A stretch of 56,121 nt of DNA from Blastopirellula marina (GCA_020721965.1 DYLS01000013.1:1-56121), one strand, 5' to 3'; shown: positions 34,391-43,682, counted from the first letter of the stretch. A program made the numbers and translations. Notes: generated by a model from the sequence alone, not told the origin.

Positions 34391-34544
34391 GGTAACCGTT
34401 CACGGGCGAAGTCAGGCGGAAAACACGCTGTTTTCGTGAGCCTCTTGGCAAGAACGATCAGCTCATAGCCGCCGACTGCTCAGGGGAACCGCAAAATGGC
34501 GTAGTGGCACGGCGTGACACCCCGAACGTTCTGTGAACCGTTAC
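34391..34544 (-). repeat. Dispersed repeat family B, copy 2 (inverted)
   Basis: Bounded by GGTAACCGTTCACGGG and CTGTGAACCGTTACT, a good inverted pair. Read on the minus strand the interior follows copy 1 with GTCACGCCGTGCC, CCCCTGAGCAGTCGGCGGCT and AGGCTCACGAAAA. As at copy 1, it sits right beside a family A element. Confidence 0.82.
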
Positions 34545-34928
34545 TTTGCGTGCGCGTCCTTCAGGGGGCCTGACGCCGCCCACCCTTGGCCGGGATGCAA
34601 ACCAGCGGACCGCGACCGTTGGTGCCGGAACTCGTCCGGAGGGGTTGGAAGGTTGCGCAGCCGGACGCGGGGTATCCGAAACCGCCTTTCCGTTTGTGCC
34701 CCCCAGGCGCGCATTCCTTGCGATGTCCGCGGAAGATGATAAACTGAATAAACTTGCGTCTGGCGTGCTGAGGGGAATCACGCCGCGTGAGGAAGTTCGC
34801 CGCACTCTTCCGGTTCTTCGCCCTTCCCTGCGTTGTGAGTCTCACGCCGAGCGTGCTCCGCTTACGGGGACCGGGACGGCGCATCGGTTCGATCGTGTTG
34901 CGTTGCGGCAAGCTGGGTTCTGTGTGTG
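34545..34928. other. Region upstream of dapL, no gene called
   Basis: An open frame covers 34546-34929, but it begins inside repeat B, has no ribosome site and no recognisable domain. It is treated as non-coding leader of dapL. No lysine riboswitch signature was recognised. Confidence 0.4.
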
Positions 34929-36179
34929 ATGAATTTGCATCCTGATATGAGCGATCCTTACTTTCAAAGGCTGTTTGCCCAGCGCATCGGTGGCGCCGAC
35001 TACGGCAAGGGAACGGACATTTACAAGTTCGAAAAGATCAAGCGGGCCAAGCGCAAGGTTCTGGCCGAGCATCCCGAACGCCCCTTGATCGACTTCGGCA
35101 TCGGCGAAAACGACGAACCGGCTGACGAATCGGTCCGCCGCGTGATGGCCGAAGAGATTCACAAGCCAGAAAACCGCGGCTATGCGGATAACGGCATCCT
35201 GGCCTTTCGGGAGGCCGTGGCCCGCTTCATGAAACGGGAGTTCGGCGTGGAGCTGGATCCGCGTACAGAGATCAATCACTGTATCGGGTCCAAAACGGCC
35301 TTGGCGATGCTCCCCGCGGCATTCATCGACCCAGGCGATGTCACGCTGATGACCGTTCCCGGCTATCCCGTCGCCGGGACGCACACGCGGTATTACGGAG
35401 GGCAGGTTCACCAGTTGCCGCTGCTGCCGGAGAACGATTTCTTTCCGGATTTGGATTCGATTCCCGGCGATGTGCTACGCCGCGCCAAGATGCTGGTGAT
35501 CAACTATCCGAACAGTCCGACGGGCAAGACGGCGACCGTGGATTTTTTCCGCCGCGTGATCAATTTTGCCCGGCGGAACGAACTGGTGGTGGTCCAGGAC
35601 GCCACCCACGGAATGCTCACGTACGAGGCGCCGCCCTTGAGCTTTCTTCAGGTGCCCGGTGCGCGGGAGGTAGGCGTCGAGGTGCATTCGCTGTCCAAGG
35701 GCTGGCACATGATTGGCTGGCGATTGGGTTGGGTTTGCGGCCACCCCAAGATCGTCCAAGCCTTCGCCGACATCAAGGATAACAGCGATTCGGGGCAATT
35801 CATCGCCATCCAAAAGGCAGGGATCGCCGCGCTCGACAATCCCGAAATCCCCCGCCGCGTCCGTGCCAAATACCATCGGCGATTGGGTAAGCTGGTGGCC
35901 GTGCTCCAAAGGTGTGGGTTTCGCTGTGCGATGCCGGGCGGAACGTATTTCCTTTACACTCCGGCGCCTTCGGAACTGGCTGGCCGGCGCTTCGCGACGG
36001 CGGAAGAAGTTTCTCAATACTTGATCTCGGAGCATTCCATCGTTACGGTACCATGGGACGATGCGGGAGCCTATTTGAGGTTTTCCGTGACCTACCTCGC
36101 CGAGACGGAGGCCGATGAAGATACGCTGATGGTCCAGACCGAGCAGCGTCTGCTGGCCCTACATCCGCGATTCGACTGA
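34929..36179 (+). CDS. dapL: LL-diaminopimelate aminotransferase
   Basis: 416 residues. The enzyme converts tetrahydrodipicolinate directly to LL-diaminopimelate with glutamate, using PLP, a one-step route to lysine and peptidoglycan precursor. The sequence has the family start DPYFQRLFAQRIGGADYGKG, the fold-type I aminotransferase motifs NYPNSPTGKTA and the PLP lysine K257 in SLSKGWHMIGWRLGW, and the C-terminal Arg region. The ATG at 34929 is chosen, with ATG 34947 (MSDPYF) as an alternative; neither has a strong ribosome site. DapL is the usual route in Planctomycetes and Chlamydiae. Confidence 0.94.
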   Translation: MNLHPDMSDPYFQRLFAQRIGGADYGKGTDIYKFEKIKRAKRKVLAEHPERPLIDFGIGENDEPADESVRRVMAEEIHKPENRGYADNGILAFREAVARFMKREFGVELDPRTEINHCIGSKTALAMLPAAFIDPGDVTLMTVPGYPVAGTHTRYYGGQVHQLPLLPENDFFPDLDSIPGDVLRRAKMLVINYPNSPTGKTATVDFFRRVINFARRNELVVVQDATHGMLTYEAPPLSFLQVPGAREVGVEVHSLSKGWHMIGWRLGWVCGHPKIVQAFADIKDNSDSGQFIAIQKAGIAALDNPEIPRRVRAKYHRRLGKLVAVLQRCGFRCAMPGGTYFLYTPAPSELAGRRFATAEEVSQYLISEHSIVTVPWDDAGAYLRFSVTYLAETEADEDTLMVQTEQRLLALHPRFD

Positions 36180-36226
36180 CCGCCCGGCTCGCACAGCGTC
36201 GGGTGGCGAGAGGAGAGGCACGCACC

Positions 36227-37045
36227 ATGAGCGAAGAAGTGCGCTATTTCGTATTCGACGTGGAGAGCGTGGCCGACCCCAAGCTGGTGGCAAAGCTGCG
36301 CTATCCCGGCGAGGATATTTCCCCGGATCAGGCGGTCGCGCGCTACCGTGGCGAGCTTTTGGAGAAGTACGAGAGCGACTTCATCCCCTATACCTTCCAG
36401 GTGCCGGTATCGGTCGCCATTGCCAAGGTAGCGGCCGACTTCCGCCTGCTCGACCTGGTGGTCTTGGATGAACCGCAGTTTCGCCCGCACGTGATTACGG
36501 AGCATTTCTGGCGGGGTTGGGAAAAGTATGGTCAGCCGACGCTCGTGACGTTCAATGGCCGAGCCTTCGATATCCCGCTCCTCGAACTCGCGGCGTTCCG
36601 ATTCGGCGTGAGCGTGCCGGGGTGGTTCCGCAACAGTGCTGCCCGCGGCGGTGGGCAGCCGCGCAACCGCTACAATACCCAATCGCATCTCGATTTGTGC
36701 GAACTGCTGACCAATTTCGGGTCCAGCCGCTTCGTGGGTGGGCTGAACCTGGCAGCCAATTTGCTCGGCAAGCCCGGCAAAATGGAGGTGGCCGGCTACA
36801 TGGTTCAGGACCTGTTCAATGCCGGGCAGCTCGAACAAATCAACTCCTATTGCCGCTGCGATGTTCTCGACACGTACTTCGTCTTCCTGCGTTCCCGCGT
36901 GCTGGTAGGTGAGCTGGCCTTGGAGGATGAAAAAAAGCTCGTGGCTCGAACGCGGGATTGGATTGAAGAGCGATCGCAGCGGGATTCCGCATGCCGCTTG
37001 TATCTCGAACATTGGGGAGACTGGCCGAATCCCTGGGAGTCTTAG
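36227..37045 (+). CDS. Predicted 3'-5' exonuclease, DnaQ/PolB-like
   Basis: 272 residues from ATG 36227 with AGGAGAGG 8 bases upstream. This matches the PolB-like predicted exonuclease family (DNA_pol_B_exo2). The DEDD acids are visible: D11 and E13 in FVFDVESVAD, D in TFNGRAFDIPLL, and the YxxxD motif in NSYCRCDVLDTYFVFL. It would degrade DNA or RNA 3' ends using two metal ions. It is a stand-alone nuclease lacking a polymerase domain, 47 bases after dapL and probably in the same transcript. The biological target is unknown. Confidence 0.88.
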   Translation: MSEEVRYFVFDVESVADPKLVAKLRYPGEDISPDQAVARYRGELLEKYESDFIPYTFQVPVSVAIAKVAADFRLLDLVVLDEPQFRPHVITEHFWRGWEKYGQPTLVTFNGRAFDIPLLELAAFRFGVSVPGWFRNSAARGGGQPRNRYNTQSHLDLCELLTNFGSSRFVGGLNLAANLLGKPGKMEVAGYMVQDLFNAGQLEQINSYCRCDVLDTYFVFLRSRVLVGELALEDEKKLVARTRDWIEERSQRDSACRLYLEHWGDWPNPWES

Positions 37046-37110
37046 GGGCGAGTCCGATCCCGGATAGCCAGGCGTGCCGGTCCGCATCGTGAGCCGATTC
37101 CAGCCCCTCA

Positions 37111-37218
37111 GCGTGGGGTTGTTTGCTTGGTCTAACCATTCGTGGTGATGGGACAGAGCGCCTCGCGATCCAAGCTGTGCAAATCGTGCAATCAGTCGCC
37201 CTTTGCGTTGTCGTGCTA
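37111..37218 (+). repeat. Dispersed repeat family A, copy 8
   Basis: Reads GTTTGCTTGGTCTAACCATT, CGTGGTGATGGGACAGAGCG, GTGCAATCAGTCGCCCTTTG and ends near GTCGTGCTAGC. It is colinear with the consensus but diverged. It lies between two convergent genes. Confidence 0.75.
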
Positions 37219-37234
37219 GCTGGCCTTGCGGGAG

Positions 37235-37900
37235 TCAGTTGCGGCCCTTCCGCGCGATCCACGTCCAGTGGCGATCGCTGGTGGCTGTCACCGAACCGCT
37301 GCCCGATCCGAGGGAGGCGACGATCTCGCGGACCTCGTCCACGGTCAAGGCCGCCCGCAGGGAATCGCCAAACATCTTTTCTTGCCGGGGGGTGCCGCCT
37401 GCGGCGTATTGCTCCACCAAAAGCCGCAACGTGGATTCGTCCGCCGGGCGAAACAGATCGCGAAAGAAGATCAGGCCGTCTGGGCGAGCCACACGCCAGG
37501 CCTCGCGAAAGACGGATGCTGGCTCCGGCAGATGATGGACGATGCTGTTCGAGATGACCTGCGGAAAACAATCGGCCGCGAATGGCAGCCGCTTCGCGTC
37601 GCAGCGGAAGAGTTGGATGCTATGAGCCAAGCCGCCTCGCTGAGCGTTGCGCCTTGCCAGGCGGAGCATGGCGGCCGCGTAGTCCGCGGCGATGATCCGA
37701 ATACCCGGCAGACGTTCGCACAAGACAACGGGGATAATCGCCGTTCCCGTGCCGAGATCGAGAGCCAAACTCGGCCTGCCGCCCGCCTCCGCGAAGTCCT
37801 GCGCGAAGCGCGCATTCACTGCGCCATGATCCATGGCGTCGTATTCCTCCGCGTCCAAGGCGCTGTCCATGACCTCGGGTTCCAGGACGCGTTGCAGCAT
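37235..37900 (-). CDS. SAM-dependent methyltransferase, class I
   Basis: 221 residues from ATG 37900, preferred over the longer frame (to 38239) because GAGGA lies upstream and the added N-terminus is low-complexity Arg-rich sequence. Motif I is LALDLGTGTAIIPV (residues 45-58), an acidic residue ends the second strand (IIAADYAAAM), and the motif IV region is VISNSIVHHLPEP, as in Methyltransf_11/25 proteins. It would methylate a small molecule; the substrate is unknown. It is single-gene and leftward. Confidence 0.85.
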   Translation of the reverse strand: MLQRVLEPEVMDSALDAEEYDAMDHGAVNARFAQDFAEAGGRPSLALDLGTGTAIIPVVLCERLPGIRIIAADYAAAMLRLARRNAQRGGLAHSIQLFRCDAKRLPFAADCFPQVISNSIVHHLPEPASVFREAWRVARPDGLIFFRDLFRPADESTLRLLVEQYAAGGTPRQEKMFGDSLRAALTVDEVREIVASLGSGSGSVTATSDRHWTWIARKGRN

Positions 37901-38319
37901 GCTCGGGTCCTCGCGCAGGCTCACGGCTTTGCGGCGAGCAGGGGGTGGGGCATCTTCCTCGCGTGATCCTCTTGCCCGATTCTCAGGGCGGTTCGGATGG
38001 CGTTCCGGAAGCAGGGAGCGAGTCGTGGGACGTGCGGAAAGACTGGGGGCGCAAAAAAAGCCGAGCCGCAACCTCCCATCGCCGCGACGCATCCTTGCGT
38101 CACCGGCCACCTTGGGCTTGAGGAGCATACGGCCCGGCCCGTCCGTCGCGTCATCATGACTCGCCGCTGATCGACGCGCATTGCCGAGAATGACAATGCT
38201 TTCCTTTTTGATTGTGGCGACGATTCGCGAATTCCACAAGCCCGCTCATGCGTCACGCCACGACCGTTTTCGTTTGCAGCAGTTGGCCTCTTAGCTGTTG
38301 ATGCAGCTTGATTGGAAAA
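37901..38319. other. Intergenic region between two leftward genes
   Basis: Frames here are Arg/Ala-rich extensions of the methyltransferase frame without family resemblance. No terminator for the DUF6786 gene and no copy of families A-C were seen. Confidence 0.4.
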
Positions 38320-39594
38320 TCATTGGGAAAACATGGCTTTGCGGACTTCATCCAAGTCCACGCCGAGGACCTCTTGCGCCACGGCCTTGAGCACGGCGTA
38401 ATCGCCTTGCACGTGAACCGTGCGATGGCGGTGTTCCAGGCGGCCACCGGTGGGGAGCGCGGCGGCCAGCGAGAGCGACTCGATCTCGTAGAACGGCCCC
38501 AAGCCTGGTTTGTCGGGACCGGCCGGCCCGTCGTTGTAGCTGTTGGCCACGTCTCCGATATACGGCTCTTTCTGCGGCAGCTCCCACATATTGTTCATGT
38601 AGGGATGATCGGTAGGTTGCTCGGGCATAGAGAACTGCACCAAAGTCAGGACGCCGTTCACGAAATCGATGGAGCCGGCCACGTTCTTGGCACGCTTTTG
38701 CGACGTGCCGATTTTGGAGCGGTAGTTTCCGTCGCCCAGGAAAAGGATTGCCGTGGGAAGGATTTTCAATCGTTCGGGCGGGATTTCGCCGAAATAGTCG
38801 GACTTGACGATCGGCCCCAATTCGCTCTCCTCTCCTGGTCGGTAAGGGACGATGACCACGGTTTGCGGACCGGCGTTGAACATGCCGAGAATCCAGATGG
38901 ACATCAAGCCGCCTTCGCGCGTCCAGGTTGTCCCGACGTTGATCACGCGGTTGATCGTTTCATAGCTCACCAGCTTCACAGACGGTTGCCGCAACTGTTC
39001 CGCCGCCTTGGCGCCGAATAGCTCCGACAAGTTTTCTTGGCTCAATAGGCGGATATCACGAATCACGTCCAATTCGAATTGCGTGCCAGAGGCATTGGTC
39101 AGCTTCATCCGTTGCGCCATGCGATAGAAGGGGTCGTTGGCACCGGAAATGACGCGCCAGGCGCCTTCGTTGAGGGCGGGCGGCGTAAACCAGTTGTCCA
39201 AGTTTTGCGCGGCTCCCTTGGCGAACCAGAGGCTGAATTGGCCGCCCTCGGGCGACAACCAAAAACGGTCTTCGCCGCCATAGTTGTTGAAGTGCGGATT
39301 GGGTTGACCCGCGTCGATGAATCCCGAGTTGATGAATCCGAAGCTAAGCCCTTCCGGGCCGCCGCAGGTCGAAGTCATCACGCGCCCTTGCCACTCCGGG
39401 CAGATCAGGACCCGGGCGCCATGCTCATCCGTCAATTCCAGGACCTTGGTATGTTGGACCAGATAGTCCCTCGCCTCGGCGTAGCTCATGGCTCCCCCTT
39501 TCGTCGCGTCTTCGGCGAGCAATCTCGTTGAGATCGCCCCGCAGAAGGCATTCGCCAGTCCAAGGAAAACTGCGATTCGAAATCCGGTGTTCAT
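38320..39594 (-). CDS. Exported DUF6786-like protein
   Basis: 424 residues from ATG 39594, which has GGAG 8 bases upstream; the longer frame to 39624 is less likely. The signal peptide spans about residues 1-27 (cleavage near LLA-ED). The mature protein is rich in short beta strands with Gly/Trp/Phe turns (GFINSGFIDAG, FNNYGGEDRFWLSPEGG), like a galactose-mutarotase-like beta-sandwich. DUF6786 proteins are common in planctomycetes and are thought to relate to carbohydrate handling. No catalytic residue can be assigned. Confidence 0.75.
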   Translation of the reverse strand: MNTGFRIAVFLGLANAFCGAISTRLLAEDATKGGAMSYAEARDYLVQHTKVLELTDEHGARVLICPEWQGRVMTSTCGGPEGLSFGFINSGFIDAGQPNPHFNNYGGEDRFWLSPEGGQFSLWFAKGAAQNLDNWFTPPALNEGAWRVISGANDPFYRMAQRMKLTNASGTQFELDVIRDIRLLSQENLSELFGAKAAEQLRQPSVKLVSYETINRVINVGTTWTREGGLMSIWILGMFNAGPQTVVIVPYRPGEESELGPIVKSDYFGEIPPERLKILPTAILFLGDGNYRSKIGTSQKRAKNVAGSIDFVNGVLTLVQFSMPEQPTDHPYMNNMWELPQKEPYIGDVANSYNDGPAGPDKPGLGPFYEIESLSLAAALPTGGRLEHRHRTVHVQGDYAVLKAVAQEVLGVDLDEVRKAMFSQ

Positions 39595-39703
39595 CGCTTT
39601 TCTCCAATCTCTGGATGCAACCACGTGGCAATGAATACGTAAGCAAACTCACGCGCCACACGAAGATGGCACCATCGCTGCGGCTGCCCGCATGGTATCA
39701 TGC

Positions 39704-40024
39704 CTATGACGGCCCAGATCGTATCATGGCTATGGCTTCCCACGGGCAGATGCGTAAAAGATAACCTGTGTCACGTGGTTTCGGCAAGCGGATACACAGG
39801 CGGCATCCCAAACAGCGTTCCACCATCACGCGGCACACGCAACGCGAAAAGCCGGCGCGTTCGCAGGGGTAACGCTCGATACAATTTGCGGGGCAAACCG
39901 CAGCGCACGCTTCGCAACCCGTGCAAAAATCGGGATCGATACGAGCGACGAGCCGAGACGACCACGGCCGAGTTGTCGGCGAAACCGGAGCGGCATCCGC
40001 ATCCGCGGGCAATGGAGGCATCAT
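39704..40024 (-). CDS. 4Fe-4S dicluster ferredoxin
   Basis: 106 residues. The first cluster site is canonical, CTGCEACAAVCP (about 34-45). The second site has CLGCRLC followed by a 14-residue insertion before its final CP (CLGC at about 71, CPWEAI near 93). Extra cysteines lie between them (RYPCERAGFSRCVC), which could support zinc or an altered cluster. It would be a small cytoplasmic electron carrier. Its enzyme partner is not nearby. Two adjacent ATG codons start the frame and neither has a good ribosome site. Confidence 0.82.
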   Translation of the reverse strand: MMPPLPADADAAPVSPTTRPWSSRLVARIDPDFCTGCEACAAVCPANCIERYPCERAGFSRCVCRVMVERCLGCRLCIRLPKPRDTGYLLRICPWEAIAMIRSGPS

Positions 40025-40250
40025 GCGATTCGTTCCGATGGTAGATCAGGTGCGCCATTCGATGTGCGACCGGTCGCGGCACCCGCCAGTCGACCCTTGG
40101 TCCACGAGGCTCCACCCGGCGACACACGGAGGCGAGTTCCCTGCACGTCGTGGTAGGTCGCCCTACCCCGACGGGGTTCGCCGCCGATTCCTGGCAACGC
40201 GCATCACTCCCCTTGTTCGAATTGTAGCACCATCCCGCCGGGCCGTTAAT

Positions 40251-40363
40251 CCTATAGGGCATCGTTCGCCCGATTGCGTGATGTGCCCAGCATGGATCGC
40301 GAGGCGTCATGTCTCATCACCGCAAGGTGTTGGGCCAACGAAGCAACCCTGCGCTGTGCTACT
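40251..40363 (-). repeat. Dispersed repeat family A, copy 9 (inverted)
   Basis: Starts CCTATAGGGCATCGTTCGCC and includes TCTCATCACCGCAAGGTGTT and CCCTGCGCTGTGCTAC, the reverse complement of a full-length family A element. Confidence 0.8.
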
Positions 40364-40411
40364 GGGCATTGCCGCGGAGCGCGGTGCGAGGATTCCCAGA
40401 CGGGAAGGGAC

Positions 40412-40598
40412 GGTCATTTCGACGAGCGCCAGCAGTGTCATTTGGACGAGCGTAAGTAGTGTCATTTCGACCATTGCCAGCGAGGAGAAATCTTCACCCC
40501 TGTCGAGAAGATGTCTCGCTTCGCAAGATTTCTCGCTTCGCTCGAAATGACAAGGGGGCGGGCTGTTTGCAGTGGCGTGAACCCCTGTGAAGGACTAC
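40412..40598 (-). repeat. Dispersed repeat family C, copy 2 (inverted)
   Basis: On the minus strand it begins GTAGTCCTTCACAGGGGTTC and runs into TGTCATTTCGAGCGAAGCGA. At the other end a roughly 24-bp unit, GTCATTTCGACGAGCGCCAG, is repeated three times with variation. The left edge and palindrome match copies 1 and 3. Confidence 0.8.
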
Positions 40599-40605
40599 GC
40601 CTTGC

Positions 40606-40665
40606 TTTTTGAGAAGCAATGCCGTTTTTTGAGAAGCAGTCCCGTTTTTTCAGAAGTAATGCCGT
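40606..40665 (+). repeat. Tandem repeat, three 20-bp units
   Basis: Three 20-bp units of the form TTTTTGAGAAGCAATGCCGT, with 2-4 changes between units, follow immediately after repeat C copy 2. Confidence 0.75.
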
Positions 40666-40813
40666 CGCGAGCGATTGCCGTATCGACCGCGGTGTGGCAT
40701 GATACGGGTTCGACGGGGATTGCGGCGGGCTGCTTGACAGCGTTGCCGCACGCTTCCAGCTCAACCTCGCCTGCTGGGGCTCTGGCGCATCGCCGTTTGC
40801 GCGGCCCGGCATC

Positions 40814-40888
40814 TGGTTGTGGTGGGGCATGGCGCGGCTGATTGTCGTGGGGCATAACGCGGTTTGTTATGGTGGAGCGTAAGCCCGC
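40814..40888 (+). repeat. Tandem repeat, three 25-bp units
   Basis: Three units of 25 bp share the core GTGGGGCATAACGCGG with substitutions and no change of phase. Confidence 0.65.
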
Positions 40889-40945
40889 GTAACGTGCTTT
40901 TTGTGGGAACGCGTAGCGCCGCGTACATTATCGGTTCGCACGTCG

Positions 40946-40993
40946 TGGAATCGCGCGGACTTTGCAATATGGAATGACGCGGACTTTGCAATG
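40946..40993 (+). repeat. Tandem repeat, two 24-bp units
   Basis: Two adjacent 24-bp units, TGGAAT then CGCGGACTTTGCAAT, differ at only a few positions. The GCGGACTTTGC core is also the right end of family A. Confidence 0.7.
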
Positions 40994-41095
40994 TAGTACA
41001 GAACCGCCCTCGCCGAGTCCCGCCACAGCTTCGAACGGCACGCGGGAAGCGAGGGAGGTGATCTGCCGTTTTGCGAACCGGGGAGGTAACGACTG

Positions 41096-42298
41096 ATGAT
41101 GCCACGCCACCGCTCTTGGAAAGGCAGGTTAGGGCAGCTACTCGCCCTCATGCTCGCATGGGTGGCCCTCTCACGCGGTGCCTGGGCGGAATCCCCAGGA
41201 GCAGAGATTCACACGCTTCTTTCGGCGGATGTCGGGGCTGCCGGTCAGATGCAGGCCGCCGCGGCTTATGACCGCCTCATTGCGATGGGTCTGCCCGTGG
41301 TCGTGCCGTTGCTGCAAAGTGCGAAGGATGCCAACCCCATTGCGCTCCATTGGCTCCTCTGCGCGGCGGACCGTATTCTGGCGGATGCGCGGCACGACGA
41401 CGCGGTACTGCTACGCGACGGACTCGAGGCCTTTGTGCGGGATCGCACGCAGCGCGACAAGGCTCGATTCCTGGCCTGGGATTGGCTGAGACGCATTGAT
41501 AGCGATGCGGCGCAGTCCCTGCTCTCCGGGATGCTCGATGATCCGGCCGGTCCCTTGCGTCGCGAAGCCGTCGCCAGGCGATTGGCGGAACTGCCGGATG
41601 CCGCGGCCATTCAGGCGGCAGCGAAGGATGACCCGAGACGGCAACAGTGGCGGGATGCGCTGGTGGCTCTGTTTCGTGCAGCTAGGGACCGCGATCAAGT
41701 GCAAGGCATTGCGCAACGCTTGAGGGCCTTGGGCGAGGCACCGGACCTGATCGAGCACTACGGCTATGTTCGGCAGTGGCACATCGTGGGACCATTCGAC
41801 AATGCCGGCGACTTGGGGTTCGACCGCACCTTCCCGCCCGGGGAGAAGCCCGCTGCGCCGGTCCTGTCGGCATCTTTCGCGGGCAAGCACGGCGACGTGG
41901 GCTGGCGGCCCTATGTCTCCGAGAGTGCCGTTGGTCTGATCGACTTGAACGCGGCCTTGGGTGAGGGAAAAGGGGTGACCGCCTACGCTGCGGCCTGGGT
42001 ACGCAGCGATGCCGACCAGCAGGCCCAAATCCGCGTTTCGACCCCCAACGCTTTCAAGGTCTGGCTGAACGGTGAGCTTGCGGCCACGTATCACGTGTAC
42101 CATTCGGGCTTTGAGCCGGACCAATATACCGTGCCTTGCCGTTTGCAGCAGGGAGAAAACGTGATTTTCATCAAAGTGTGCCAAAATCAACAGACGCAGG
42201 ATTGGGCCAGATATTGGGCCTTTTATCTGCGGGTGTGCGATGCTTTGGGCGGTGGCGTGATCCATCAGGAACCGCTTCCCGGCACGAAAACAGAGTGA
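41096..42298 (+). CDS. Exported HEAT-like protein with C-terminal beta-sandwich
   Basis: 400 residues from ATG 41096 with GGGGAGG 8 bases upstream. A signal peptide ends near AWA-ES (residue 31). Residues about 40-225 are helical and Ala/Leu/Asp-rich, like HEAT or Armadillo repeats. Residues about 235-390 look like a galactose-binding jelly roll: WHIVGPFDN, then WVRSDADQQAQIRVSTPN, FKVWLNGEL and NVIFIKVCQN. Such WxVxGPF modules are frequent in planctomycete exported proteins. It ends 28 bases before the PQQ-propeller gene, implying joint expression and envelope work. The function is unknown. Confidence 0.8.
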   Translation: MMPRHRSWKGRLGQLLALMLAWVALSRGAWAESPGAEIHTLLSADVGAAGQMQAAAAYDRLIAMGLPVVVPLLQSAKDANPIALHWLLCAADRILADARHDDAVLLRDGLEAFVRDRTQRDKARFLAWDWLRRIDSDAAQSLLSGMLDDPAGPLRREAVARRLAELPDAAAIQAAAKDDPRRQQWRDALVALFRAARDRDQVQGIAQRLRALGEAPDLIEHYGYVRQWHIVGPFDNAGDLGFDRTFPPGEKPAAPVLSASFAGKHGDVGWRPYVSESAVGLIDLNAALGEGKGVTAYAAAWVRSDADQQAQIRVSTPNAFKVWLNGELAATYHVYHSGFEPDQYTVPCRLQQGENVIFIKVCQNQQTQDWARYWAFYLRVCDALGGGVIHQEPLPGTKTE

Positions 42299-42326
42299 CG
42301 TTTAGGCAGATTCGAAGGGGGACGCG

Positions 42327-43613
42327 ATGAATCGGTCGATTTGCGTTGGGGGAAACGCCCTGGGCATCGGTGTGGGCATCGGTCTGGTGCTCGCTGGAGT
42401 GCTTTGGGCCGCGTGCTTGGGGCGGGCAATGGCCGGCGATTGGCGGCATTTTCGCGGCACGGATCAAACGGCCGTCCTCCATCCGGATGAGACCGTCCCG
42501 CCCGTACGCTCGCTCGATCAGCTTGCATGGAAAGTGGAATTGCCGGGCCGTGGGCCGTCATCTCCTATCGCCGTGGCCGACCATGTCTTGGTGACCGCTG
42601 CCATGGAACCCAGTCAAGACGAATTGCGGCTCTTATGCTTGAGCGCGGCATCGGGCGAGATGCGATGGCAAACGCGGTTCTGGGCGACGGGTTCCACGGT
42701 TTGCAGTGCCTTCGGTGGCGTGGCCGCTTCCACCCCGTCGTCCGATGGCCGCCTCATCGTGGTTCAATACTCGTCGAACGATCTGGCTTGCTTCGACTTG
42801 GACGGACGACCGCGATGGTTCCGCGGTCTGGGGTTGGAGAGGCCGCTCTTGCGGAACGATGTGGGCATGGCCTCGTCGCCGCGGATCGTGGGAGATGTGG
42901 TTATCGTGCAGAGCGAAAGCCTGCTCGATGCCGTGGTACTGGGCTTGAGCTTGCAGGACGGTCGGACCTTGTGGCAGATCGATCGGCCGAAAGAGGCGAT
43001 GTGGTCCTCGCCGGTGGTCATCCCTGCCGGGGAGGATACGAGATCTGGGCAAGCCGCGGGCCCCTGGGTGCTCCTGCAATCGCGGGAGGACTTTGCGATT
43101 CTTGATCCCACGACGGGCCGCAAGGTCGCTGCATATCCGCATTGGTGCGACACGGTTGCCACCGCCGCCGTCTGGGACTCGACGGTGGCGCTGCCGGCCG
43201 CCGGTATCCATCTGCTGGATTTCGACGCGGCAAAACCGGCGTTCAGCGCACGGTGGACTTCCGAGCGTGTACGGGTAGCCAATAGCAGCCCCTTGCTGTG
43301 CCGCGACCGGCTGTATGCCATCAAGCCGCCGAACATCCTCGTATGCGCCGACGCCGCTGACGGGAAAGTCCTGCATCAAATGCGGTTGGGCGGCTCGTTT
43401 TGGGCGTCGCCGATTATCGTTGGGCGAACGCTTTACGTCCCCTCTTACGAAGGCGCGCTTTACGTGGTTGCATTGGATGAGAAGGGTGTCCCGACGGGGA
43501 GCGAGGCCATCGAGTTGGAGGAGCAAATCCTTGCCAGCCCGACCGCCGATGACTCGGGGCTTTACGTGCGAACCCACTCGTTCCTGTGGAAATTCACGTT
43601 CGCGCCGCGATAG
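42327..43613 (+). CDS. Exported PQQ-binding-like beta-propeller protein
   Basis: 428 residues, AAGGGGGAC before the ATG. A signal peptide spans about 1-36 (cleavage near AMA-GD). WRHFRGTDQ starts the mature part, typical of planctomycete outer-surface PQQ-like propellers. Repeating blades have the G-x-x-x-W pattern (SGEMRWQTRFW, DGRPRWFRG, DGRTLWQID, DGKVLHQMRLGGSFWASP). The fold resembles BamB and quinoprotein dehydrogenases, but no PQQ ligand residues are evident, so it is more likely a binding scaffold. It lies between the HEAT-like exported protein and aroA, all in one direction. Confidence 0.88.
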   Translation: MNRSICVGGNALGIGVGIGLVLAGVLWAACLGRAMAGDWRHFRGTDQTAVLHPDETVPPVRSLDQLAWKVELPGRGPSSPIAVADHVLVTAAMEPSQDELRLLCLSAASGEMRWQTRFWATGSTVCSAFGGVAASTPSSDGRLIVVQYSSNDLACFDLDGRPRWFRGLGLERPLLRNDVGMASSPRIVGDVVIVQSESLLDAVVLGLSLQDGRTLWQIDRPKEAMWSSPVVIPAGEDTRSGQAAGPWVLLQSREDFAILDPTTGRKVAAYPHWCDTVATAAVWDSTVALPAAGIHLLDFDAAKPAFSARWTSERVRVANSSPLLCRDRLYAIKPPNILVCADAADGKVLHQMRLGGSFWASPIIVGRTLYVPSYEGALYVVALDEKGVPTGSEAIELEEQILASPTADDSGLYVRTHSFLWKFTFAPR

Positions 43614-43682
43614 CCACCGGCAAGTGGCATGGCGGCAGGTATCGTGCAATGCAAGATGGGAGGAGATTCTCGCGGAGGTATG

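Noticed and set aside
34546-34929. 127-codon open frame before dapL
   Set aside because: It begins within repeat B, has no ribosome site and no family resemblance.
37901-38239. N-terminal extension of the methyltransferase by 113 residues
   Set aside because: The added part is low-complexity Arg/Ala/Pro sequence, and an internal ATG has a ribosome site right before the recognisable domain.
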